From assembly GCA_963756895.1 (NCBI GenBank), contig CAVWPI010000006.1, forward strand, positions 213,135 through 277,134: DNA of 64,000 nucleotides. The letters are read 5' to 3'. A program made the translations under genes and the position numbers. The notes below the pieces were generated by a model, which had not been told where the DNA came from, ran no database searches, and worked only from the letters and a program-made list of their open reading frames with translations. The DNA is from DASUAS01 sp963756895 (GTDB lineage Bacteria > Actinomycetota > Acidimicrobiia > IMCC26256 > DASPTH01). Shown here piece after piece: positions 36,907-45,099 of the stretch. Position 1 is the stretch's first letter. Every line of letters starts with the position of its first letter.

Positions 36907-37289
36907 TCAGCTCCCATCCCGCTCGGCACGCTGCGCGCGCGAATCACGCGACGGGCCGCGACGCCGGCAGGTCCACCTGCGTAGGCCACGAGCTGGTAGA
37001 GCAGCTCGTCGATCTCGGCGTCCGTGACCCCGGCGCGTGCAGCAGCCGCCGCGTGCAACCGGAACTCGTCCATGCGTCCCGACGTGGCGGTGATGGCGAG
37101 CACCAGCAGGCTGCGGTCGCGCGTCGTCAGCGGGCCTTCGCGCGTCCACACCCCCCACGCGGTCGAGGTGATGAAGTCCTGGAACTCGGCCGCGGCCGGA
37201 TCGTCCTCCGACATGACCGAGTCGACGTACTCGTCGCCGAGGACGGCCCGCCGCTTGGCGTACGCCGCTTCGAGTGCTTGGTCGTCCAT
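36907..37289 (-). CDS. Carboxymuconolactone decarboxylase-like protein (probable indel near the 3' end)
   Basis: Begins MDDQALEAAYAKRRAVLGDE and contains WTREGPLTTRDRSLLVLAIT and RMDEFRLHAAAAARAGVTDA, the core of gamma-carboxymuconolactone decarboxylase proteins. About 127 residues. In the sequence as given it is fused in frame to the downstream dehydrogenase (joint ORF 36012-37289). An indel in the CGCGCGCGC run near 36945 would instead give a natural end, AQRAERDGS, at TGA 36907-36909. I favour two genes but cannot exclude a real fusion. Lactone or small-acid chemistry is inferred. Confidence 0.7.
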
Positions 37290-37301
37290 CGGACGCTCGC
37301 G

Positions 37302-37628
37302 TCAGACGGCGGGTTCGACGACGACGTCCATCCGGGCCGCGCCGCTGTCGGGCACGAACGGCTGACGCCACACCTCGACGGGAAACGAGACGTTCACCAG
37401 CGAGTAGCAGAGCCACAGCAGGTGGCGCGCGTCGTCGGGCAGCGCGTCGAGCTCGGTGCGGTCGATGTACGCCATCGCCGCCTCGAGCCGCGGGAACGCG
37501 GCGTCGTAGAACGCCTGCATCTCGTCCATCGAGCTCGAGAGCCGCTTGGCGTACCGCTCGCGTTCGAACTCGAGGCACCAGTCGGCGTAAGGCTCGAGGT
37601 CGGCGAATTCGCTGGGCAGGGTGGCCAT
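37302..37628 (-). CDS. Small hypothetical protein of the Rieske operon
   Basis: A 108-residue acidic helical protein: MATLPSEFADLEPYADWCLE, then RLSSSMDEMQAFYDAAFPRL, LPDDARHLLWLCYSLVNVSF and VFVP-like end FVPDSGAARMDVVVEPAV. I do not recognise the family. Its start lies one base before the stop of the Rieske protein, so the two are tightly coupled. It might be an accessory or small subunit of the oxygenase, but it does not look like the cone-shaped beta subunit of aromatic dioxygenases. Confidence 0.72.
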   Translation of the reverse strand: MATLPSEFADLEPYADWCLEFERERYAKRLSSSMDEMQAFYDAAFPRLEAAMAYIDRTELDALPDDARHLLWLCYSLVNVSFPVEVWRQPFVPDSGAARMDVVVEPAV

Positions 37629-37629
37629 G

Positions 37630-38884
37630 TCAGTGTGCCTTCTCGTACTCGTCGACCCACTCGTGCGTCGTGTGGTGGAGCTGACGCAGGAGGATCTCCT
37701 GATCGCCCAGCGGGAACTGCGTGACCGCACGCGACTCGAGCATCGTCTGCGTGGCTTCGAGCGTGTTGCCGTCCTGCAGCGCGTACTCCTTGAACGTGAC
37801 CGCGGCGAGCTCTTGCGCCAGCCGCTCCCGCGTGTTGCGCGGTGGCACGAAGTAGAGCGTGCCTTCGAAGATGTGCTTGTTGTACGCCGTCGGCCAGTAG
37901 TGGTACGTGAGGTACCAGTTCGGCTTCCAGACCAGGATCATGAAGTTGGGGAAGAACAGGAAGGAGTCGGTGCCCCACTGCTTGGCGCGCGCGGGATTGA
38001 CCGCCGGCGGCAGATCGAACTCGATCGGCGCCTCCCACGGACCGAACAGCCCGCTGTGCAGCACGCGCTCGATCGGCTTCACCATGTCGAGATCCTTCGG
38101 GGGCGACATGCCACCCCACGACGACACCATCGCGTGCGGACCGTCGATGTCGTACGCGAGCGCCTCGTAGCCATAGCCCTGGAGCTTCGCCGACTCCTCC
38201 GACACCGCTTGGCGCGCGTGCAGAACGGGTGCGTGGTAGAACTCGGTGAAGGCGTCGATGAAGAGCTTCCAGTTGCTCCCGACCTCCGCCCGGTACTTGA
38301 ACACCTGCGTCATCTCGCCGAACGGGTAGCCCTCGAGGCCGCGGCCGAGCTCGCCGAGGTAGTCGCGCAGCGGGGTGGAACCACTGTTGTCGAGGTTCAC
38401 GAAGATGAACCCCTCCCACGTGTCGACGCGCACCGGCGCGAGGCCGTAGTCGGCCTTGTCGAGGTCGAAGAACTCGCCCTCCTGCTGCACGAAGTTGAGG
38501 TCGCCCTCGAGTCCGTACCGCCAACCGTGGTACTTGCAGGTGAACTGCCGGCAGGTGCCCGCGGTCTCCTCTCCCGGGTAGTCCTGCCACACGAGCTTGT
38601 TGCCCCGGTGGCGGCAGATGTTGTGGAAGGCGCGCACCCCGTCGGCGGTGCGCACGATGATCACCGACGTGCGGGCGGCGTCGATCTCACGGGTGAAGTA
38701 GCTGCCGACGCGCGCGAGCTGCTCCACCCGGCCCACGTTGAGCCAGCTGCGGGCGAAGATCGCGCTCGCGCTCGCGCTCGTAGTACTCGGGCGAGATCGA
38801 GTCCTCGTACGACACCGGCGCGGTGCCGAGCTGCGGGTAGTGCTTGGTCCAGGAGCCCTCGGTGGGCTTGGCGAAGTGCGGCAT
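37630..38884 (-). CDS. Rieske non-heme iron oxygenase, large subunit (one frameshift)
   Basis: About 417 residues. The ATG at 38884 (after GGGGGGT) gives MPHFAKPTEGSWTKHYPQLG. An extra base near 38757 shifts the frame after YYERERE, and it resumes as AIFARSWLNVGRVEQLARVG. The Rieske site is CRHRGNKLVWQ with CKYHGWRYGLEGDLNF (CxH...CxxH). The catalytic domain has NWKLFIDAFTEFYHAPVLHA with the Asp bridge and two His iron ligands. It hydroxylates or demethylates a ring or alkyl substrate, receiving electrons from a reductase such as 31470-32523. It is the first gene of the operon. Confidence 0.9.
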
Positions 38885-38900
38885 GCGGGTACCCCCCAAT

Positions 38901-38917
38901 TTCGGCTGACGGCCGAA
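38901..38917. promoter_or_regulatory. Inverted repeat before the Rieske operon
   Basis: TTCGGC-TGACG-GCCGAA, perfect 6-bp arms, 17-33 bp upstream of the Rieske start and followed by ACCCTAAC. It resembles the palindrome TTGGGCG-AC-CGCCCAA at 42143-42158, also followed by ACCCTAG. Confidence 0.45.
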
Positions 38918-39008
38918 CCCTAACATGCATCTCCTCGAATGAGAACCCCCTTCTACCTGGGATGCACGGCCGTGCGATCCTTTGTGGCAGAACGTCCGGG
39001 GGGGGCGG

Positions 39009-39755
39009 TCAGCGGAGGGCGGCGGTGTTGCCCCCGTCGACCGGGATCACCGCCCCGGTGATGAAGCTCGACCGGTCCGACGCCAGGAACGACGCCAGCT
39101 CGGCGACCTCCTCGGGCTGACCGGCCCGCTTCATCGCCGCGCCCTCTACCAGCTGCGGGAAGTTGTCGATCGCGGCCTGGCCCCCTGACAGCTCGGTGAC
39201 GATCAGGCCGGGACAGATCGCGTTCGCACGGATGCCCCTCGCGCCGTACTCGACCGCGGCCGCCTTGGTGAACGAGATGACACCGGCCTTGGCCGCGCTG
39301 TACACGCTGGTCGGCATGTCGGACGCGTTGAGGCCACCGATCGAAGACCAGTTGATGATCGAGCCACCGCCGGTGGCGCGCATCGCGAGGATGCCGTGCT
39401 TCGTCCCGAGGAGCACGCCGCGCAGGTCGACGTCCATGATGCGGTCGTACTCGGCCATGGTGATCTTGTGCACCGGCTCGGCACCGCCGATGCCGGCGAC
39501 GTTGAGCACCGCGTCGACGCGCCCGAACGCCTCGATCGCGGCCGCGAACATCGCCTCGACCTCTGCTTCCTTGGTCACGTCGACGTGGAACGGGACCACC
39601 GCGTCACCGAGCGCCGCCGCGGTCTCCTCCTCACGTCCGCTGATGTCGGCCGCGAGCACGCGCGCGCCCTCGCGCACGAATACGTTCGAGCACGCCCGGG
39701 CCATGCCCGAACCTGCGCCCGTGATCACCGCGACCTTGCCGTCGAGCTCTCCCAT
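39009..39755 (-). CDS. SDR family oxidoreductase
   Basis: Intact 248-residue SDR. The ATG at 39755 follows GGGGGAACC. MGELDGKVAVITGAGSGMAR shows TGAGSGM, with Met in place of the usual Ile. Further motifs are HVDVTKE, LNVAGIGGAEPVHK (NVAG in place of NNAG), INWSSIGG and YSAAK (YxxxK), ending ITGAVIPVDGGNTAALR. It lies 40 bp after the molybdopterin hydroxylase stop end on the same strand and may be co-transcribed with it. The substrate is unknown. Confidence 0.88.
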   Translation of the reverse strand: MGELDGKVAVITGAGSGMARACSNVFVREGARVLAADISGREEETAAALGDAVVPFHVDVTKEAEVEAMFAAAIEAFGRVDAVLNVAGIGGAEPVHKITMAEYDRIMDVDLRGVLLGTKHGILAMRATGGGSIINWSSIGGLNASDMPTSVYSAAKAGVISFTKAAAVEYGARGIRANAICPGLIVTELSGGQAAIDNFPQLVEGAAMKRAGQPEEVAELASFLASDRSSFITGAVIPVDGGNTAALR

Positions 39756-39795
39756 TGTGGTGGTTCCCCCTGGATCGTTTGGTTTGGATTCGAAT

Positions 39796-42102
39796 TCAGG
39801 CGAGCAGTGCGACGATCGCCGACGGGGTCAGCGGCAACTCGGTGGCGCGCACCCCGAAGGGCGCGAGCGCGTCGGCCACCGCGTTGACCACCGCCGGTGG
39901 CGCACCGATGGCGCCGCCCTCCCCCACGCCCTTGTACCCACCGGGTCCCGGACTCGGGGTCTCCACGTGCCCGTATTCGAGTATCGGCACCTCGGCCGAC
40001 GTGGGCGCCAGGTAGTCCATGAGCGTGGTGGTGACCGGGTTGCCGGCGTCGTCGTACTCGAGGTGCTCGTACAACGCGCCGCCGATGCCCTGCACCGTGC
40101 CGCCGGCGATCTGCCCCTCCACCACGTTCGGGTTGATCATGGGGCCGCAGTCCTCGCTGACGATGTAGCGGAGCAGCGTGACCTTCCCGGTCGAGACGTC
40201 GACCTCGCAGGTGCAGACGTGCGTCGCGTTCACGAAGATGGAACCGGTGCGCGCCGCGTAGCGCGCGCTCGCCTCGAGCCCCGCGGGGACGCCTTCCGGC
40301 AGCGACTGGGGCTCGAAGTAGGCCATGCGGGCCAGCGTGGCGAACGAGACGTTGACGTCGGGGGTCCCGCGCACGCTCGCCCGACTCGCAATGAGCTCGA
40401 TGTCCTCGGGCGCGGCTTCGAGCTTGTGGGCCGCGATGGCGATCAGGCGCTCGCGCAGTATCGCCGCCGTCTCACCGATCGCGCCCGCGGTCATCGAGCC
40501 GCTCCGGCTTCCCGCCGCTCCGGCCCCGAAGCCGGTGAGCGCGGTGTCGCCCTGGATGGTGGCGACATCGTCGATGTCGACGCCGAGCGCGTCGGCGGCC
40601 AGCTGCACGACGGTCGTCTCGATGCTGTTCCCGGTCGAACCGCCGGCGATGTACACGTTGACCGTGCCCGACGGTTCGATCCGGATGGTGGCGCCCTCGG
40701 TCCCGTAGTACCCGAAGCCGGGCGTCGACGGTTCGACGTAGTTCGAGATGCCCACGCCGAGGTAGCGACCTTCCGAGCGTGCTGCTGCCTGCTCGACCCG
40801 GAACGCGTCGTAGTCGAGGAGCTCGAGCGCGTGCTCGAACGTCTCCAACGGCGAGATGCTGTCGTACGTCATCCCGTTCGGGCTGGTGTACGGGAGGTCG
40901 TCGGCGCGCAACAGGTTGCGGCGACGCAGCTCGGCCGGATCGAAGCCGCCGTCGCGCGCGGCGATGTCGAGCAGCATCTCGCGCGCGAGCGTCTCGAACT
41001 GCCACGGACCGCGGTACGCGGTGCGCCCCGCGGTGTTCGTGTAGACGGTCTTGCACGAGAAGCTCGCCTTCGGTACGCGGTACGGACCGGGGAACAACGC
41101 ACCCACCGCAGCGGCCGTCATCACCGGCCACGGCGTGGGGTAGGCACCGCAGTCGGACGTGAAGTCGATGCCGACCGCCTGGATGATGCCGTCGCCGTCG
41201 AGGGCGATGCGCACGTCGGCGGCTTCTCGGCGCGACTTGCCGGCGGCGAGCAGGTTCTCGCGACGGTCTTCGATCCACTTGAGCGGCGCGCCGAGGACGT
41301 ACCCGGCGATCATCACGACCATCTCGTCGCGCTGCACCATGATCTTCTGCCCGAAGCCGCCACCGGTGTCGCGCATCACGACCCGGATGCGATGTTCGGG
41401 CAGGCCGAGCAGACGCGAGCAGAACGCTCGGACCTCGTGGGGCGACTGCGTCGCGGCGTAGATCGTGAGCTCGCCGGTGCCCGTGGCGTGGTCGACGACG
41501 AGGCCGCGGCCCTCCATCGGGAGCGCGACGTACGCCTGCTGCGAGATCGTGGCGCTCACTGCGTGCGGCGCCGACTCGAACAGCTCGTCGAGCGCCGCCG
41601 CCGGGAGACCGGCGAGCTCGCCGATCAGGTTGGAGCCGTGGTGCTCGTGGACGAGATCGGTGGCGTCGGGCGCGGTGAGGTAGTCGACCACCGCGGGCAG
41701 CGGTTCGTAGTCGACGTCGACGAGCTCGGCTGCGTCCTCCGCCAGGTACGGCGAATCGGCGACCACCAGCGCCACCGGATCGCCGGCGAAGCGCACCTCG
41801 CCCTCGGCCAGCGGCGGGCGCGGCGTCTCGGGACCGCGAGGCCCGATCGACGAGTGCCACTGCTCCTTGACGTAGGGGTTGAGGTCGGCGGCGGTGAACA
41901 CCGCCCGCACGCCGGGCGCCGCGAGCGCCGCGGCGGTGTCGATGCCGCGGATCGCGGCCCGGGCGAAGGGACTGCGCACGAAGCAGGCGTGGAGCATCCC
42001 GGGGAGGCGGATGTCGTCGACGTAGGTGCCGTGGCCGGTGAGCAGTCGGGCGTCCTCGACACGCGCCACCCGCATCCCCGAGTACCGCGCGGCATCAGCC
42101 AT
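39796..42102 (-). CDS. Xanthine dehydrogenase-family molybdopterin-binding large subunit
   Basis: Intact 768-residue molybdenum hydroxylase large subunit (CoxL/XdhA type): MADAARYSGMRVARVEDARL then LLTGHGTYVDDIRLPGMLHA. The Mo-cofactor region has DTGGGFGQKIMVQRDEMVVM and GRTAYRGPWQFETLAREMLL. AYRGPW, rather than the AYxCSFR of true CO dehydrogenase, argues against CO oxidation. The catalytic Glu lies in GYKGVGEGGAIGAPPAVVNA. The FAD (medium) and 2Fe-2S (small) subunits that normally accompany it are not adjacent. It hydroxylates an aldehyde, N-heterocycle or CoA ester; which of these is unknown. Confidence 0.9.
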   Translation of the reverse strand: MADAARYSGMRVARVEDARLLTGHGTYVDDIRLPGMLHACFVRSPFARAAIRGIDTAAALAAPGVRAVFTAADLNPYVKEQWHSSIGPRGPETPRPPLAEGEVRFAGDPVALVVADSPYLAEDAAELVDVDYEPLPAVVDYLTAPDATDLVHEHHGSNLIGELAGLPAAALDELFESAPHAVSATISQQAYVALPMEGRGLVVDHATGTGELTIYAATQSPHEVRAFCSRLLGLPEHRIRVVMRDTGGGFGQKIMVQRDEMVVMIAGYVLGAPLKWIEDRRENLLAAGKSRREAADVRIALDGDGIIQAVGIDFTSDCGAYPTPWPVMTAAAVGALFPGPYRVPKASFSCKTVYTNTAGRTAYRGPWQFETLAREMLLDIAARDGGFDPAELRRRNLLRADDLPYTSPNGMTYDSISPLETFEHALELLDYDAFRVEQAAARSEGRYLGVGISNYVEPSTPGFGYYGTEGATIRIEPSGTVNVYIAGGSTGNSIETTVVQLAADALGVDIDDVATIQGDTALTGFGAGAAGSRSGSMTAGAIGETAAILRERLIAIAAHKLEAAPEDIELIASRASVRGTPDVNVSFATLARMAYFEPQSLPEGVPAGLEASARYAARTGSIFVNATHVCTCEVDVSTGKVTLLRYIVSEDCGPMINPNVVEGQIAGGTVQGIGGALYEHLEYDDAGNPVTTTLMDYLAPTSAEVPILEYGHVETPSPGPGGYKGVGEGGAIGAPPAVVNAVADALAPFGVRATELPLTPSAIVALLA

Positions 42103-42142
42103 CGACGCGCCCCCCTGTGTGCTCGTGGGCCGCCGGTCGATG

Positions 42143-42158
42143 TTGGGCGACCGCCCAA
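42143..42158. promoter_or_regulatory. 16-bp palindrome in divergent TetR promoter
   Basis: TTGGGCG-AC-CGCCCAA has perfect 7-bp arms. It lies between the molybdopterin hydroxylase (minus, starts 42102) and the TetR gene (plus, starts 42177), the classical position for a TetR operator that controls both. A weaker relative is at 38901-38917. Confidence 0.62.
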
Positions 42159-42176
42159 ACCACGTACCCTAGCTCC

Positions 42177-42854
42177 GTGGTCGCCACCCGTCGCCTGGGC
42201 GCCGAGACGTCCGAGACCCGCACCGCGCTGCTCGACGCCACCGAGCAGCTGATGCTCGACTCGGGGTACGCGGCGGTGAGCTCACGCCGCGTCGCCGCGG
42301 TCGTGGGCGTGCGTCCCGCGCTCGTGCACTACTACTTCCGCACGATGGACGACCTGTTCCTCGCGACGTTCCGACGCCGCGCCGAACAGGGCCTCGTGCA
42401 CCAGCAGCGCGCGTTGCAGTCGCACCAGCCGCTCTGGGCGCTGTGGGAGGTGAGCCGCGACCCGCGCGGCACCGTGCTCACGATGGAGTTCGCCGCCCTC
42501 GCCAACCACCGGCCCGCGATCCGCGCCGAGATCGCCGCCGCCGCCGAGCGCATCCGCGCGCAGCAGGTCGAGGTGCTCACCGGCGTGCTCGAACGGCACG
42601 GCATCACCGTCGACGAGTGCCCGCCAGTCGTCGCGGCCGTCCTCATCGCCGGGATCTCGGTGCTGCTCGCGCTCGAGCAGGGATCGCTCGGCATGTCGAC
42701 CGGTCACGACGAGACCATCGCCTACGTCGAGAAGTTCCTCCGTCGACTCGAGGGCGAACGCGAGCTGACACCGAGCACGCGCACGCCGGAGAACCCGGCG
42801 TGCACGTGCCGCGACGTGCTCGATCAGCTACCGAACTTCGGCAGGACCGGATAG
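42177..42854 (+). CDS. TetR family transcriptional regulator
   Basis: A 225-residue regulator: the helix-turn-helix lies in TRTALLDATEQLMLDSGYAA and SSRRVAAVVGVRPALVHYYF, followed by MDDLFLATFRRRAEQG. The GTG at 42177 has no ribosome-binding site and a TACCCT -10-like box lies 8 bp upstream, so the mRNA may be leaderless. The last 31 bp overlap the convergent substrate-binding protein gene, so the annotated C-terminus (QLPNFGRTG) could be the product of an indel. It is divergent from the molybdopterin hydroxylase, with a palindrome between. Confidence 0.86.
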   Translation: MVATRRLGAETSETRTALLDATEQLMLDSGYAAVSSRRVAAVVGVRPALVHYYFRTMDDLFLATFRRRAEQGLVHQQRALQSHQPLWALWEVSRDPRGTVLTMEFAALANHRPAIRAEIAAAAERIRAQQVEVLTGVLERHGITVDECPPVVAAVLIAGISVLLALEQGSLGMSTGHDETIAYVEKFLRRLEGERELTPSTRTPENPACTCRDVLDQLPNFGRTG

Positions 42855-44103
42855 GTCTTGGTGGTGCACGTGAACGGCTGGACGATCTCGAACGCCGTGC
42901 CGTCGGGGTCGAAGTACAGCGTGGAGCACGACTTCGTGCCCTGCTTGAACGACGCGGGGTACTGCGTCGGTCCGACCGTGTCCTTGATCTGGTAGGTCAT
43001 CTTCGCCGCCGCCTTCTGCACCGAGGCGGAGGTGAGCGTCTTCGACGTCTTCAGCGACGCCTGCACCGCCTTGATGAACATGTCGGCGGAGAAGTATCCG
43101 GCCGCAAGGGTCGAGCGACGGCTTCGTGCCCGGCTTGAACGCCTCGATCTGCTCGTTCATCGTCTTGATGCCGGGCGAGTCGGCTTCGAAGCCGGCGAAC
43201 TGCACGAACACGTACGCACCCTTGAGCGCCTGGATCAGGATCGGCGAGTAGAACGGCGAGAGGTACGTGCCCGGTGTAGCCGTTGCTGTTGATCAGCCCG
43301 GTCAGCCCCAGCGCGCTCGGTCGGGCGCGATCGACGTGTAGATCACGTCGGGTGCCTTGCCGTCGTTCGACTCGAGCAGTGCCTGCGCGTACGGCGAGTA
43401 GTCGCCGACGACCGCGGGCGGTCCGGGGAACGCACCCTTCGCGTAGACGACCTTGAAGCCGACACCCTCAGCGGCCGATGCGCCGCTCTGCACGCTCTGC
43501 TTGCCCGACGTCGTGTCGGTGCCGAGCAGCGCGAGCGTCGGCTTCTGGATGCCCTTCGTCGCGAGCTGCTTCTTGAGCAGCTCCCACTGGACGCCGGGGA
43601 TACGCTTCGGGCTGGTCGGGATCAGGCAGCCGTAGGCGCTGATGCCGAAGCCCGTTGCTGCCGTCGGTGCAGTAGCGTCGTGTCGTAGCCGGTGCCGAAC
43701 CACGGGATCTGCTGCTGGGTGAGGAAGTCGCTCGGCGTGACGACGGAGACCGCGGGCACGATCGCGAGCACGCCCTCCTGGGTGACCAGCCGCCGCGCCT
43801 CCGACGAGCGAGGTGTTCGGGTCGTTGTTGTCGTCGGCGAACTCCTTGTAGTCGAAGGTGTAGCCCTTCACTTCCTTGTTCTCGTTGGCGGCCTGGAAGC
43901 GGGCCGCCGCGCCGACACCCGCATCGGCGAAGGTCTTCGCGAACCCCATGCCCGGCGATGGTGATCTTCCCGCCCGACGCGGTGGCGACGCGTCGGCGTG
44001 GACGCGCCACCGCGGCCGGTGTGAGCAACGCGGCGACGAGTCCCGCCACCACGGCGGTGACGAGCACGGCACCGACGCCGCGCTTCTTCTTCGACAGCTG
44101 CAT
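42824..44103 (-). CDS. ABC transporter substrate-binding protein, branched-chain type (about five frameshifts)
   Basis: Exported receptor. The ATG at 44103 follows GGGGGGAAC: MQLSKKKRGVGAVLVTAVVA is a signal peptide. Pieces in successive frames are MGFAKTFADAGVGAAARFQA, TGFGISAYGCLIPTSPKRIP, ALLGTDTTSGKQSVQSGASA, VVGDYSPYAQALLESNDGKA, VFVQFAGFEADSPGIKTMNE and DPDGTAFEIVQPFTCTTKTY, ending in FGS at 42824. About 420 residues in total. The breaks lie near 43955, 43800, 43655, 43310-43280 and 43110. It is divergent from the LivG-LivHMF operon and is the likely receptor for that transporter. Confidence 0.8.
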
Positions 44104-44194
44104 GTTCCCCCCTCGGTCGGTCCGCCCGTGCAGCGGTCCGATCCGGACCCAGGCGAGCCGGCACCGAAAGTTCTACATCATTCGACGGTCCCGC

Positions 44195-44200
44195 TAGTGT
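44195..44200 (+). promoter_or_regulatory. Candidate -10 box of Liv operon 1
   Basis: CGC-TAGTGT-GCA before livG matches CGC-TAGAGT-CGCA at 60820-60825 before the second Liv operon. TTCTAC at 44171-44176 is a possible -35 box with an 18-bp spacer. Confidence 0.35.
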
Positions 44201-44234
44201 GCAGCCGATCAGCCACCACTGGGGGGAACCACCG

Positions 44235-45099
44235 GTGACTGCCACGTCCGTCAACGGTCAGCCGGCGTCCGCGCCGGCCGACGAGCTGATGCTGAGCCTG
44301 TCGGACATCACCGTCCGCTTCGGCGGGATCACCGCGCTCGACGGCCTGAGCTTCGACGCTCGCACCGGCGAGGTGCTCGGCATCATCGGCCCGAACGGCG
44401 CCGGCAAGACCACGCTGTTCGACGTGATCGCCGGCGTGCGCCCGCCGAACGAGGGCCGGGTGCTCCTCGCCGGGCGCGACATCACCTCGACGTCGAGCAC
44501 GTCGCGCGCCCGCAACGGGCTGCGCCGCACGTTCCAGCGGGTGCAGGCGTTCGGTTGGCTCACGGTCGAGGACAACGTCCTCGCCGCGCTCGAGTGGCGC
44601 GGCGGGGGCGGCGGGTTCGTGGCCGACCTGGTCGTACTTCCCCACCCGCCGGCGCCGCGAGCGCGAGCGTCGGGAGCGCGTCGACGCGGTGCTCGAGCGG
44701 TGCGGCCTCACCGCGGTGCGGCGCGAGCTGGCCGGATCGCTGCCGATCGGCGTCGCCCGGATGGTCGAGCTCGCCCGGGCGATCGTCGACGAGCCGAAGC
44801 TGCTCCTGCTCGACGAACCCGCGTCGGGTCTCGACGAGACCGAGATCGTGCGGCTCGGCGAGCAGATCCAGTCGGTGCGTGCCGACACCGGGTGCACGAT
44901 CCTGCTCGTCGAGCACAACGCCGGCTTCGTCATGGAGCAGAGCGACCGGGTCGTCGTCCTCAACCTCGGCACCGCTGCTCGCCGAGGGCCTGCCCGCGGA
45001 GGTGCAGCGCAACCAGGCCGTGCGCGACGCGTACCTCGGCGAGACCGAATCTCGCACGCCACGGCCTCGGAGACCGCCTCCGAGGACGGCGACGCATGA
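44235..45099 (+). CDS. livG: LivG-type ABC transporter ATP-binding protein (about three indels)
   Basis: ATPase subunit of a branched-chain amino-acid-type importer. The GTG at 44235 follows GGGGGGAACC. LSLSDITVRFGGITALDGLS, Walker A GIIGPNGAGKTTLFDVIAG, RRTFQRVQAFGWLTVEDNVL (Q-loop region), the signature region as SLPIGVARMVELARAI (degenerate, as is usual in LivG), Walker B LLLLDEPASGLDETEI and switch His in LLVEHNAGFVMEQ. Indels near 44631, 44979 and 45047 move it between frames. The stop at 45097-45099 overlaps the ATG of the permease gene (ATGA). About 285 residues. It acts at the inner face of the membrane with the fused permease. Confidence 0.85.

Noticed and set aside
39796..42102. Aerobic CO dehydrogenase CoxL
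   Set aside because: The active-site loop is AYRGPW rather than AYxCSFR, and coxM/coxS are absent.
39163..42252. A 1029-codon open plus-strand frame opposite the SDR and molybdenum hydroxylase genes
   Set aside because: The minus strand carries two intact proteins with full catalytic motifs. The plus frame has no recognisable domain, and long antisense open frames are expected at this GC content.
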